Positions 32,601 to 40,205 of a stretch of 60,885 nt of DNA are shown piece by piece. The stretch spans positions 10,704-71,588 of the forward strand of contig NZ_JAIZ01000748.1 in NCBI RefSeq assembly GCF_000710465.2. The letters run 5' to 3'. The notes beneath the pieces are model-generated. The model saw only the letters and a program-made list of their open reading frames with translations, did not search any database and was not told the origin of the DNA. The position numbers and the translations under genes were made by a program. This DNA comes from Kitasatospora sp. MBT63 (GTDB lineage Bacteria > Actinomycetota > Actinomycetes > Streptomycetales > Streptomycetaceae). Each line of letters starts with the position of its first letter. Positions within the stretch are counted from its first letter, which is position 1.

Positions 32601-33162
32601 CGTCGCGCTGCGCGGCGTCGACACGGAGGTCGCCGCGATCCGGCACTGGCTGCCCGACGCGAGCCTGCTGGCCGGGACCCAGGCGACGAAGCAGGCCTTC
32701 CTGGCGGCGCTGGAAGGCCACGCGAACGTCCACCTGGCCTGCCACGCGGTGACCGACATCCACTCACCGGGCATGAGTCGACTCCTGCTCGCCGACCACG
32801 AGCAGAACCCGCTGACGATGGCCGAGCTCGCCGCGCTCCAGCTGGCCGGCCGCGAGCTGGCGGTGTTGTCGGCCTGCAGTACCGCCGAGACCGGCTCGGA
32901 CCTGACCGACGAAGAACTGCACCTGACCGGCGCCCTGCAACTCGCTGGATTCCGCCATGTCATCGGTGCGCTCTGGCCGGTCAGCGATGCGACGGCCGGG
33001 GAGATCTTCGACACCTTCTACTCCCACCTCACGGATGAGGGCGGTCGGGAACTCCGGGTCGAGACCTCCGCCCACGCGCTGCACCTCGCCGTCCGCCGAT
33101 TGCGCGAGCGCTGTCCCGCGACGCCGACGGTCTGGGCCTCGTTCGTGCACACCGGGGCGTGA
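29698..33162 (+). CDS. CHAT-domain caspase-like peptidase with helical-repeat region
   Basis: A protein of about 1,154 residues. Residues 1-800 are TPR-like helical repeats (for example ARAGFDRVIASPYARL, LAEQVLARADVA). The C-terminal 330 residues are a CHAT domain: VHLACHA gives catalytic His1016, LSACSTAETG gives Cys1060, and GFRHVIGALWPVSDATAGEIFDTFY is the typical end. CHAT proteases cleave partner proteins when activated; target unknown. I chose ATG 29698; GTG/TTG starts 7-11 codons earlier are possible. The stop overlaps the TPR gene start (GTGA), so the two are coupled. Confidence 0.88.
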   Translation: MRDELVARVFARLGAARGGSGREMLLSMDALAEVVALLGHRRKGQFDLQAIGLSAGMFLERSLVGPPGQDMLELEIAGQLFGPVYAATPHLVPEQMSRVYRAGHDPLATFSQQTGFVTDPTVWLELHGGPLLSYADTGDLATLRLAVDILELALVAASPDHPELTRVLKQLLVVLSVLRAATHERDVCVRAVDVGGIVHVRMRPEEADRSLMDHHHDTAMYDLAGRDRLRATASGGVDHRFALMNALMQLGLLVDEVRPLLKALDLYGDLPEELKSLAVGHLSAVLTRLLASGRDERAAAVARCHELLASSPPHRPTETAVLLVLCEAALEDLAEESDTDGLRRAVGLSRRLLTVAEGGGTQTLARIYLAAGLGKLAQQTHDPEPAREAVALARTAVEFMAQSDPARAGLVRIALSEAHRTVYELTDDLEALHEAVHESRLAIEVVNDADGVIAAGAYLSHAKAVHYDGGRRRSPELLEEALTSLKRANEFPDLPGAQRVAILHLLTRVLGDIFRRSPHRSAAIDEAVEYGEQARTLAPPGGPEEPMVLCELARVQVLRGVATGDVERLQEAIGLAEQVLARADVAMPGTLVAAELERATALGNLATVTKDPSHALEARAGFDRVIASPYARLDVRTTAAVLRSRLSAPTAGRTLDDLAEMIDLRRLNVASGPLRADRENVLRRYRGFTGQLIEAGIAAEDPVRTVELIERSRGLLSQDVMTVHPGASGADPSQTAELLQLTAALRALDLRDSATGTSSRRRELERDIAQERRRLMDRWRHLHATAAPDAQHSLAGAAAQGPIALIATGDEKGYAVLVTSDSDRPVRILELPELAHGPTQERVLTFLTARRYALTDTYTLRVRLQAQAAVRDTLEWLWTAAAEPILADLGLEPVSQGGDWPRMWWCPLGFLSHLPWHAAGNGTADGVLDRVVSSYTTSLRALHFVRQMPESTGPSRTVIVAQAQAPATVALRGVDTEVAAIRHWLPDASLLAGTQATKQAFLAALEGHANVHLACHAVTDIHSPGMSRLLLADHEQNPLTMAELAALQLAGRELAVLSACSTAETGSDLTDEELHLTGALQLAGFRHVIGALWPVSDATAGEIFDTFYSHLTDEGGRELRVETSAHALHLAVRRLRERCPATPTVWASFVHTGA

Positions 33163-34607
33163 TCGGGGTGGGCGACTTCGACTTCGGATCACTCCCCGGG
33201 ACGGCGTTCCCCGTCCTCGCGACCACCGCCTGGTTGGCGCCCGACCGCATTCCGGTCGAGCTGCTCCCGTCGACGCCGGATCGCGATGCGGACCTGGCAG
33301 CGCTCGTCAGGGCCGGGCTGGTGACGAGAGGTCCGGACGGCACCTGCTCCGTCGCGCCCCGGGTCCAGCAGAAGTTCCGCCGATTCCTCGGTGAGCGGTG
33401 GCAGTTCACCGCGATCGCAGGCATCGCCGGATACCTCGGCGACCCCGGGGCTCCGGGCGCGACCGCGCGCTGCATCACACTCGCCCCGCACCTTTCCGCC
33501 TGGGTCGGCTACACGAGGGCCGAGGACCACGGTACGAACATCGTCCGTCTCATCGAACGGATGCTCGACCTGCTGTTCGAAAGCGGGCTGTGGCGTGCCG
33601 CCTTGCCCCTGTGCGAGCGCGTCAACGAGGTGACCGAGCTGCGGTTCCCACCGGGCTCAACGGCCAGCCGGCTGAGCAGGAGCAGGCTCGCGCACGCCTG
33701 TCGCGAGGTGGGGCAGTACCAGCGTGCCACCCGGATCTGGGAGGGCCTCATCGCCGTCCAGGTGGAGATCAGCGGCGCCGGGCATCCGTTGGTGTCGGAC
33801 CTGGAGACCGGGCTGGGCGAGACCCTCCTCGAGTCGGGTGACCACCGACGGGCAATGGAGGTCGTCGAACGGATCGTCGCCGACCGGACGGCGAGCCTGG
33901 GAGCAACGCACCGCGACACCCTGAGTGCCCGGAACAACATCGGAGTTATCCACGAGTGGGCGGGTCGCCGGGACGAGGCCGCACGCGTGTGGGCAGCGCT
34001 TCTCCCGGAGTTCGAGTCGGCTCTGGGACCGGACGACCCCGACACCGTCCTGGTGAGGACGCGGTTGAAGAGCGCTCAGGGCGCTCAGGGCGGTCCGGCG
34101 ATCGAACCGGAGGAGCCGGAGCAGGCCCGGTCGGTGGAGGAGCTCACCGGGGAGGTGGTCTTCGACGAGCTGGGTCGATGGCACGCGCTGCTGCTGGCCG
34201 ACGAGGACCCGGAGGTGGACTCGGAGGCGGTCGAACCGGAGGTCCGGCAGCTGCTCGAACGTGGCGAGGCTGCCCTCGGCGCCGGCCATCCTGCCGTGGT
34301 CGCAACTCGACGGCTGCTGGCGATCGTCCACTTCCGGCAGGAACGGTGGGACGACGCGGTCGAGGCGGCCAGGGAGACGCTCGACGCAGCAGACCGGTAC
34401 CTGGGCCGGTCCGACGACCGGACCAAGAAGTCGGTGGCCCTCCTCATGCAGGCGCTGGTCCTGGCCGGGCACTTCGACGCCCTCGAGCCCCTGCTGGAAG
34501 AGCGGCTCGAGGACGTGATCGAGCTCCTCGGCTTCGGCGATCCGCTGGTGCGCGCACTCGCCGCACGCCGGGCGTTGGACGACCTGAAGCAGCCGCGGCT
34601 GTGGTGA
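33159..34607 (+). CDS. wHTH-TPR protein, CHAT partner (NTPase-less)
   Basis: A 482-residue protein. Residues 10-65 resemble the winged helix that follows the NB-ARC ATPase in STAND proteins (FPVLATTAWLAPDRIPVELL ... LAALVRAGLVTRG); residues 130-320 and 370-450 are TPR pairs (LAHACREVGQYQRATRIWEGL, ARNNIGVIHEWAGRRDEAARVW). No Walker A or B motif is present, so only the C-terminal half of a STAND layout is kept. The GTG start overlaps the CHAT stop by four bases. It likely acts as sensor or substrate for the CHAT protein (inference). Confidence 0.75.
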   Translation: MIGVGDFDFGSLPGTAFPVLATTAWLAPDRIPVELLPSTPDRDADLAALVRAGLVTRGPDGTCSVAPRVQQKFRRFLGERWQFTAIAGIAGYLGDPGAPGATARCITLAPHLSAWVGYTRAEDHGTNIVRLIERMLDLLFESGLWRAALPLCERVNEVTELRFPPGSTASRLSRSRLAHACREVGQYQRATRIWEGLIAVQVEISGAGHPLVSDLETGLGETLLESGDHRRAMEVVERIVADRTASLGATHRDTLSARNNIGVIHEWAGRRDEAARVWAALLPEFESALGPDDPDTVLVRTRLKSAQGAQGGPAIEPEEPEQARSVEELTGEVVFDELGRWHALLLADEDPEVDSEAVEPEVRQLLERGEAALGAGHPAVVATRRLLAIVHFRQERWDDAVEAARETLDAADRYLGRSDDRTKKSVALLMQALVLAGHFDALEPLLEERLEDVIELLGFGDPLVRALAARRALDDLKQPRLW

Positions 34608-34748
34608 CCGCGAGTACCTCCTCGCCGTGCATCGGGCCGAACCTCAGGCGGCCTGCATCGAGCACACAGTGGCGGCCGACGGCATGAGACGGACGGGTGA
34701 GAGCTGCCCGGCTGACGCGTCGCAGCCGCTACCGGCGACGACCTTCCG

Positions 34749-34766
34749 TCCCCTGAAGCAAGGGGA
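34749..34766. repeat. Hairpin resembling an IS200/IS605 right end
   Basis: TCCCCT-GAAGCA-AGGGGA, a perfect 6-bp stem with a GAAGCA loop, followed by TCTCGAAGTC. Right ends of IS200/IS605 elements have this form (CCCC...TTCA/GAAG...GGGG). No transposase is nearby, so at most a remnant. Confidence 0.25.
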
Positions 34767-34843
34767 TCTCGAAGTCCCACTCGAGTGCTCGGTGGCGTGG
34801 GTTCCGCTTCGCTGTCTCGCCCTCGACCTCCAGCGGCGAGCTG

Positions 34844-34897
34844 GTGGGACGCCGGCTGCCGCTTCGACTCGGAGAACCCCTGAGCACCGCTGAGTTC
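34844..34897 (+). repeat. Copy of the 3' end of the flavin reductase gene
   Basis: Matches 27561-27612 almost perfectly from GTGGGACGCCGGCTGC to CACCGCTGAGTTC, with one extra C that moves the stop (SENP-stop instead of SENPEHR-stop). It is in plus orientation, with no other part of the gene beside it. Confidence 0.75.
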
Positions 34898-34954
34898 CGG
34901 CAGCAGCCGGCCGGGCCCGCCCCACCGGCGTTCAGCGGATCCGTTCCGTCGTCG

Positions 34955-35785
34955 TCATGGGCGGGCCTCCGTCTCCAGTCCCAGTTCGAAGCGCAGGTAG
35001 CGGTCGACCGACCGGGCGAGGACTTCGTTGCCGTCGCTGGTGACGACGCGGTCCCACCATGCTCCGTAGATCCGCTCGAAGCGGTAGCCGGCGAGCAGTT
35101 CTCCGGCGGCGCGGACGGCGTCGGGCCGCTCCGGGATGTGGTTGGCGTAGCTGTACATGATCGTGACCCAGCGGCGGTCCGGGCAGACGTTGACCACATC
35201 GCCGCTGAACAGCGCCCCCGCCCCGGAGCTCCAGTGCATCACCGTGCTGCCCGGGAAGTGGATGCCGGGGTTGATCAGCGTCAGGTCGTCGGTCAGCCGG
35301 TGGGTCCGTCCGCTCCAGAAGCGCAGGGCGGGGTCGGGGCGGCCGACCCACTGCCGGTCGGCCTCGTGCAGGTACACCGGAGCGTCGAAGGTGTGGGCCC
35401 ACTCGACCATGGCGGAGTAGAAGTGCGGGTGGCTGATGACGATCGCGTCGATCCCGCCGGCCTGCGCCACTTCGCGGATCACCGCGTCGTCGAGGTAGGG
35501 CACGCAGTCCCACAGCACGTTGCCGGCGGCCGTGCGCAGCAGCAGGGCCCGCTGGCCGATGGCGAAGGCGGGGGTGCAGCCGATGCCGAGCACGTCCGGG
35601 CCCTGCTCCTCGAAGCGCATCTCGTGGCCCTCGCCCCGCAGTTCGGCGAGGCTGGTCCACTGCTGGCCGTCGGCCCCGACGTACTGGCGTTCGTCCAGGC
35701 AGACCGGGCAGTCGGGACGGGCGGCGGCGTACTGGGTGCCGCAGGTGCGGCAGATGGGCAGGGCGGATCCGGTGAGGTCAGCCAC
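34955..35785 (-). CDS. MBL-fold metallo-hydrolase with N-terminal zinc ribbon
   Basis: A 276-residue protein. Residues 12-30 (CRTCGTQYAAARPDCPVC) form a zinc ribbon; the rest is a metallo-beta-lactamase fold with VISHPHFYSAMVEWAH (the usual HxHxDH motif is altered, with His-x-His kept), INPGIHFPGSTVMHW and GALFSGDVVNV. Relatives are lactonase-, glyoxalase II- or persulfide dioxygenase-like; substrate unknown. GTG start; its first eight bases overlap the 3' end of the epimerase gene, so the two are one operon. Confidence 0.8.
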   Translation of the reverse strand: MADLTGSALPICRTCGTQYAAARPDCPVCLDERQYVGADGQQWTSLAELRGEGHEMRFEEQGPDVLGIGCTPAFAIGQRALLLRTAAGNVLWDCVPYLDDAVIREVAQAGGIDAIVISHPHFYSAMVEWAHTFDAPVYLHEADRQWVGRPDPALRFWSGRTHRLTDDLTLINPGIHFPGSTVMHWSSGAGALFSGDVVNVCPDRRWVTIMYSYANHIPERPDAVRAAGELLAGYRFERIYGAWWDRVVTSDGNEVLARSVDRYLRFELGLETEARP

Positions 35786-36650
35786 GGTCGCCTCCGGTCA
35801 GCTCGGTGAGGACGTACGGGCGGCTGGGCCGCCAGCCCAGCTCGGTGACGGCGCGGGACCCGGAGACGACCTGGTTCAGCGCCAGGGCCTCGGCGAACGG
35901 GGCGCCCACGGCCTCGGCGGCCTGCTCCAGCGGCCAGGGCTCGGCCCGGCCGGTGCCACCCGCGGCGACGTCGGCGGCGGCAGCGAGCGCGGCGACCGGC
36001 ACCGCCTCGTGGGCCACGCCGTGCAGGACGCTTCCCGGCTCGGCCCCGGTCAGGGCCAGCACGAACAGCTCGGCGAGGTCGTCCACGTGCACCATCGGCC
36101 AGCGGGTGGCCGGCGAGCCGACATACCGGCCGCTGCCGTGCTCCTTCGCCCAGCCGGTCATCAGACCGGGGATGCCGCCGCCGTGGCCATACACGATGCC
36201 GGGCCGCAGCACCACGGCGCGCACGTCCTCGGCCGCGCTCGCCAGCACGCGCTGCTCGATGCGCGGGCGGTAGCCGACGATGGTGATCGCGTCCGTGGCG
36301 GCGTCCTCGCCGACGGCGGTGTCGCCGGTGGCGCCGAGCACCCAGACACCGCTGGTGTACACGAACGCCCGCCCGGTGCCGCGCACCCCTTCGGTCAGTG
36401 CGCCCACGGCCGCAGCGTCCACCGGCTCCTCGCCGGTCGGCGTCGCGAGGTTCAGCACGGCGTCGATGTCGTCGGTGACGGCGGCCCGCAGCGAGGCGGG
36501 GTCGCGCAGATCGCCGACGCGCGACGCCGCGTCAGGACCGATCCGTTCGGCGTCCTTGACGAAGTGGACCACCTGATGGCCGTCGGCCATCAGCTGCCGC
36601 ACCGCGGCGGATCCGATGTAGCCGGTGGAACCCAGCACGAGTACCTTCAC
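35778..36650 (-). CDS. NAD-dependent epimerase/dehydratase-like protein
   Basis: A 290-residue extended/atypical SDR. VLVLGSTGYIGSAAVRQL (residues 3-20) is the nucleotide-binding GxxGxxG; FVYTSGVWVLG and VVLRPGIVYGHGGGIPGLM follow, and HVDDLAELFVLAL is typical. The usual catalytic YxxxK is reduced to GYRPRIEQR, so it may bind NAD(P) without the classical chemistry or act as an NmrA-like/oxidoreductase protein. GTG start with AGAGGA upstream; coupled to the MBL gene by 8 bases of overlap. Confidence 0.8.
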   Translation of the reverse strand: MKVLVLGSTGYIGSAAVRQLMADGHQVVHFVKDAERIGPDAASRVGDLRDPASLRAAVTDDIDAVLNLATPTGEEPVDAAAVGALTEGVRGTGRAFVYTSGVWVLGATGDTAVGEDAATDAITIVGYRPRIEQRVLASAAEDVRAVVLRPGIVYGHGGGIPGLMTGWAKEHGSGRYVGSPATRWPMVHVDDLAELFVLALTGAEPGSVLHGVAHEAVPVAALAAAADVAAGGTGRAEPWPLEQAAEAVGAPFAEALALNQVVSGSRAVTELGWRPSRPYVLTELTGGDRG

Positions 36651-36936
36651 GTCTGTTCCTCTTCGATTGCTCGACGACAAGGGGGGACAACAACTAGGGG
36701 TGAGCGGGGCTGCGTTCGGGTCGGTGACGGTCGACGACGTGCGCAGGTCTTCCCGGCTCCTCGCACAGGCGCCGGGCCGAAGGCGCCCTGGGTGATCACG
36801 ACGAGTCAACGGTGCTGCGGCGAAGAGCGGTTGGTCCGGCGGGTCCGGTGCTGATCAGGCGGGTACGGGTGGCTCGTGGGCCATGACGCCCAGCATCAGC
36901 GCGGCGGCCACCGTCGACCGTCGGTGCGGATTGCCG

Positions 36937-37791
36937 TCAGGCCGGGCCGGTGATCGCCTGTTCCGCGGCGCGGCTGACGTGTTCCCACGCCGCCCAGGTG
37001 TCCGCCCGGGTGCGCGCGATGTCGAAGGCCAGGTCGTAGACCATGCTGCCCAGGAGGAGGCGCAGCGGCGGCTCGTCGCTGTCGACCAGTTGGAGCAGCG
37101 CGGCTGCGGCGAGCTTCGGGTCGCTGTCGACCGAGCCCTCGGCGAACTGCCTGGCCAGCTCCTCCCGGAGTGGTGCGTACGCCTTCAGGTGGCTTGTGCT
37201 GCGCATTGCGGTGTAGAGGTCGGTCCAGTAGCCGCCGGGCTGGATGATGCTCACCTTGACGCCGAAGCCGGCCGCCTCCAGGGCGAGGGCTTCGCTGAGG
37301 CCTTCCAGGGCGAACTTGCTTGCGCTGTAGATGCCGGTACTGGGAAAGCCGCCCAGGGCGGCGATGCTGGAGACCTGCACGAGATGGCCGGAGCGCTGTT
37401 CGCGCAGCACGGGCATCACGGCCTGGCTCACCCAGAGTGCGCCGAAGAAGTTGACGTCCAGTTGGGCGCGCGCCTCGGCTTCGGTGAACTCCTCGACCAT
37501 GCCCATCGGGAGCATTCCGGCGTTGTTGACGACGATGTCGAGCCGTCCGAAGTGGCCGACCGCCTCGGCGACGGCGGCGAACACGGCGTCCCGGTCGGTC
37601 ACGTCCAGCGTCAGGGGCAGGACCCGGCCGGGGTGGGCGCTTGCGAGCTCGTTCAGCGCGGTCGTGGTGCGGGCGGCGACCACGGTGCGGTCGCCGGCCG
37701 TCAGGGCTGCCTCGGCGAAGGCGCGGCCGAGACCGCGGCTGGCGCCGGTGATGAACCAGACGCGGCTCGTGGATCCGGCCGTGGTGCTCAT
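36937..37791 (-). CDS. Short-chain dehydrogenase/reductase
   Basis: A 284-residue classical SDR: TGASRGLG at 15-22, NNAG in VVNNAGMLPMG, and the catalytic triad Ser (VSSIAALGG) with Y-x-x-x-K (YSASKFALEG). It should reduce or oxidise a small carbonyl compound with NADP(H). The ATG overlaps the stop of the MFS gene (ATGA), giving a two-gene operon: exporter first, then SDR. The operon is divergent from a LysR regulator, its probable controller. Confidence 0.88.
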   Translation of the reverse strand: MSTTAGSTSRVWFITGASRGLGRAFAEAALTAGDRTVVAARTTTALNELASAHPGRVLPLTLDVTDRDAVFAAVAEAVGHFGRLDIVVNNAGMLPMGMVEEFTEAEARAQLDVNFFGALWVSQAVMPVLREQRSGHLVQVSSIAALGGFPSTGIYSASKFALEGLSEALALEAAGFGVKVSIIQPGGYWTDLYTAMRSTSHLKAYAPLREELARQFAEGSVDSDPKLAAAALLQLVDSDEPPLRLLLGSMVYDLAFDIARTRADTWAAWEHVSRAAEQAITGPA

Positions 37792-39050
37792 GTGCGGTGC
37801 TCCTGTCCGGGAGAGGTCGTGGGAATGGGGGTGGCCGGGAGGGTTCGGCCAGCTGCTCGGCCGCGGCGTGCGCTGCGGACGGCCAGGGCGGTGAGGAGGG
37901 TGAAGAGGGCGCCGGTCGTCAGGACACCGTTGGTGCTGAGGTTGGTGGCGACGATCCCTCCGAGGAGGGCCCCGAGGGCGATGGCCAGGTTGTAGACCGA
38001 GGTGTTCAGGGCGGTGGCGGCCTCCGCCGAGTCGGGCGCCGCCTTGAGGATCCACGTCTGGACGGCGACCGGCACACCGCCGAAGGCCAGCCCCCAGCCC
38101 AGGAGCAGCAGGGTTCCGCCGACCGGGGTGCGGCCGGCGAGGGGGAAGACCGCGAGGATCGCGGTGAGCAGGACGCTGATGGTGACGACGGTCGCGCGGA
38201 CGTTCCGCTCCGCGGCCGCACCGGCGAGGAAGTTGCCGAGGATTCCGGCGACGCCGAAGCCGAGCAGGAGCGGGCCGATCGCGCCCTCGCCGATCCCTGA
38301 AACGGTCCGCAGGATCGGGCTGACGAAGGTGAAGGCGGCGAAGTGGCCGCCGACCAGGAGGAACGTGGCGATGACGCCGGCGCGTACCACGGGGTGGCGG
38401 AACTGCTGCGGCAGCGTGCGCAGCCGAACGACCTGCTGGGCAGGCATCGGGGGCAGCAGGAGGAGCAGGCCGACCAGCACGAGGAGGCCCAGTGCGCCCG
38501 CGGCCACGAACGCGGTGCGCCAGTCCGCGAGACCGCCGATCAGCGTCCCGGCCGGTACGCCGAGGACGTTGGCCGCCGTGGCGCCGCCGAAGACCACCGA
38601 GACGGCCCGGGGGACGGAGCGATCCGGTACGAGCCGCACGGCGAGGCCGGCGGCGAGCGACCAGAAGCCGCCGATGCTGATCCCGATGAGGAAGCGCGCG
38701 CCCAGCAGGATGGTGAAGTCGGGTGCCACGGCCGACAGTCCGTTGGCCAGGACCATCAGGGTGATCAGGCCGATCAGTGCGACCCGCCGGTCGAGCCGTC
38801 CGATCGCCACCGGCAGCAGCGGCGCCGTGGCGGAGGCGACCAGGCCGGGGACGGTGACCATCAGGCCTGCGGTGCCCTCGGAGACGTGGAGAGTTCCTCC
38901 GATGAACGGGAGCAGCCCCACCGGCAGTGACTCGACGGTCACCAGGGCGAACGTCCCGACCGCCATGGTGGCGACGGCGAGCCAGCTCCTGAGGGGCACC
39001 CGATCGCTTTCGGACGGGGTGGGTGGCTTCCGGGCGTCGACGACGGTCAT
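37788..39050 (-). CDS. MFS transporter, drug/sugar efflux type
   Basis: A 420-residue major facilitator with 12 membrane helices. The motif LGARFLIGISIGGFWSLAAGLAVRLVP between helices 3-5 and PLLPVAIGRLDRRVALI (motif A) match the AraJ/Bcr-type group of H+-coupled exporters. It probably exports a small organic compound. Start ATG after TGCC-like weak ribosome binding sequence; the frame stays open upstream but without a membrane pattern. Operon with the SDR; divergent from LysR. Confidence 0.85.
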   Translation of the reverse strand: MTVVDARKPPTPSESDRVPLRSWLAVATMAVGTFALVTVESLPVGLLPFIGGTLHVSEGTAGLMVTVPGLVASATAPLLPVAIGRLDRRVALIGLITLMVLANGLSAVAPDFTILLGARFLIGISIGGFWSLAAGLAVRLVPDRSVPRAVSVVFGGATAANVLGVPAGTLIGGLADWRTAFVAAGALGLLVLVGLLLLLPPMPAQQVVRLRTLPQQFRHPVVRAGVIATFLLVGGHFAAFTFVSPILRTVSGIGEGAIGPLLLGFGVAGILGNFLAGAAAERNVRATVVTISVLLTAILAVFPLAGRTPVGGTLLLLGWGLAFGGVPVAVQTWILKAAPDSAEAATALNTSVYNLAIALGALLGGIVATNLSTNGVLTTGALFTLLTALAVRSARRGRAAGRTLPATPIPTTSPGQEHRT

Positions 39051-39137
39051 GGCACTCCGGTCCGGTAGGGATTCGTTGTGCTGACGATCCTTCAGGCGGA
39101 CGCCACGGCCATCAACGCCCAAGATCAGTAGGATCCG

Positions 39138-39152
39138 ATAAATCAGGCTTAT
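39138..39152. promoter_or_regulatory. LysR-type binding site
   Basis: ATAA-atcaggc-TTAT, a T-N11-A interrupted dyad of the LysR type, in the 120-bp gap between the MFS and lysR genes and 19 bases before the lysR start. Confidence 0.55.
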
Positions 39153-39170
39153 GACGGGGGTCGGCGGCAC

Positions 39171-40061
39171 ATGGAGATGCGCGAGATCGAGGTCTTTCTG
39201 ACACTGGCGGAGGAGCTGCACTTCGGCCGGGCGGCCGCCCGGCTGCACCTCACCCAGGCACGCGTCAGTCAGGTGATCGGCCGTCAGGAGCGGCAGCTCG
39301 GCGGTCTGCTGTTCGACCGCTCCAATCGCCGCCGGATCCGCCTGACCCCGCTCGGCAGTCAGCTGCGCGCGGATCTGGGGCCGGTCCACGCGCAGCTGCG
39401 GGACAGCCTCGAACGGGCCCGGTTGGCTGCCCGCGGCAGGACCGCACGCCTGCGGGTGGGCATGATGCCCTTCAACGTGCCCGACCTGCACCGCTACTGG
39501 GAGGCGTTCCGGTCCCGCCACCCCGAGTGGGAGCTGCAGGTGCGCAGGGCACCGTACGTCGAGCCGTTCGCCAGGCTCCGTGACGGCGACATGGACGTCT
39601 TCGTCACCTGGCTGCCGGTGGACGAGCCCGATGTCACCGTCGGCCCGGTCCTCTTCCACGACCCCCGCGTACTGGCCGTCGCCGCGGATCACGAGCTCGC
39701 AAGTCACGACGCCGTTCCGCACGAGGCGCTCGCCGACTTCGCCCACGCCATGGCCCCCGCCATGCCCGACTACTGGGAGGACGCCTACCTGGGGTTCTAC
39801 ACACCCCGGGGCAGGACCATCGAACGCGTCGAGGAGGTCACCAACGCGGACGAGCTGATCCATCTCGTCACCACCGGCGAGATCGTCCACCCCTTTCCCT
39901 CGCACGTCACCCGGTACTGGTCCATGTCCCACGTGCGCTTCCTCCCCATTCCCGAGATGGGGACGATGCCGTACGCCCTGGTGTGGCGCCGCGACGGCGA
40001 GAGCGAGCTGGTCCGGGCCCTCGCCCGGACCGTCCGCGAGATCGGCGCCCTGCACTTCTGA
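39171..40061 (+). CDS. LysR-family transcriptional regulator
   Basis: A 296-residue regulator: N-terminal helix-turn-helix (EIEVFLTLAEELHFGRAAARLHLTQARVSQVIGRQERQLG) and an effector domain of the periplasmic-binding type (RLRVGMMPFNVPDLHRYW ...). It is divergent from the MFS/SDR operon and has a T-N11-A site in the gap. The effector is probably the compound handled by that operon. ATG at residue 1 or 3; no strong ribosome binding site. Confidence 0.88.
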   Translation: MEMREIEVFLTLAEELHFGRAAARLHLTQARVSQVIGRQERQLGGLLFDRSNRRRIRLTPLGSQLRADLGPVHAQLRDSLERARLAARGRTARLRVGMMPFNVPDLHRYWEAFRSRHPEWELQVRRAPYVEPFARLRDGDMDVFVTWLPVDEPDVTVGPVLFHDPRVLAVAADHELASHDAVPHEALADFAHAMAPAMPDYWEDAYLGFYTPRGRTIERVEEVTNADELIHLVTTGEIVHPFPSHVTRYWSMSHVRFLPIPEMGTMPYALVWRRDGESELVRALARTVREIGALHF

Positions 40062-40155
40062 GTTCCCGGGTCCAGGACGACCACCTGGCAACCGGTCGCG
40101 GGAACCGGGCAGGTCCGGACGGCGGACGGCCGGGCCGAGCGCTTCGCACTGCCGT

Positions 40156-40195
40156 TGGCCCGCATGCTCAAGGACGCGGGGGCGTCCCGGCGTGG
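40156..40195 (+). repeat. Copy of an internal piece of the flavin reductase gene
   Basis: TTGGCCCGCATGCTCAAGG and the following 20 bases match 27502-27542 with one missing base. This piece lies directly 5' of the part that is copied at 34844-34897, so the two scattered copies together cover a continuous stretch of the gene's 3' end. Confidence 0.7.
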
Positions 40196-40205
40196 GCCGG
40201 TGGGG

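Larger units (their letters stand above)
34608..34954. other. Gene-free gap with remnants
   Basis: No gene can be supported in these 347 bases. They hold a hairpin (34749-34766) and a 54-bp copy of the 3' end of the flavin reductase gene (34844-34897), described separately. Short open frames here lack ribosome binding sites. Confidence 0.6.

Noticed and set aside
36651..36936. Small gene between the epimerase and SDR genes
   Set aside because: One minus-strand frame (ending ...AALMLGVMAHEPPVPA) could be a regulator's tail, but there is no start, ribosome binding site or recognisable domain.
40062..40105. GTTCCCG...CGGGAAC as a terminator of the lysR gene
   Set aside because: The loop is 30 bases and the stem only 7; weak compared with other terminators in the window.
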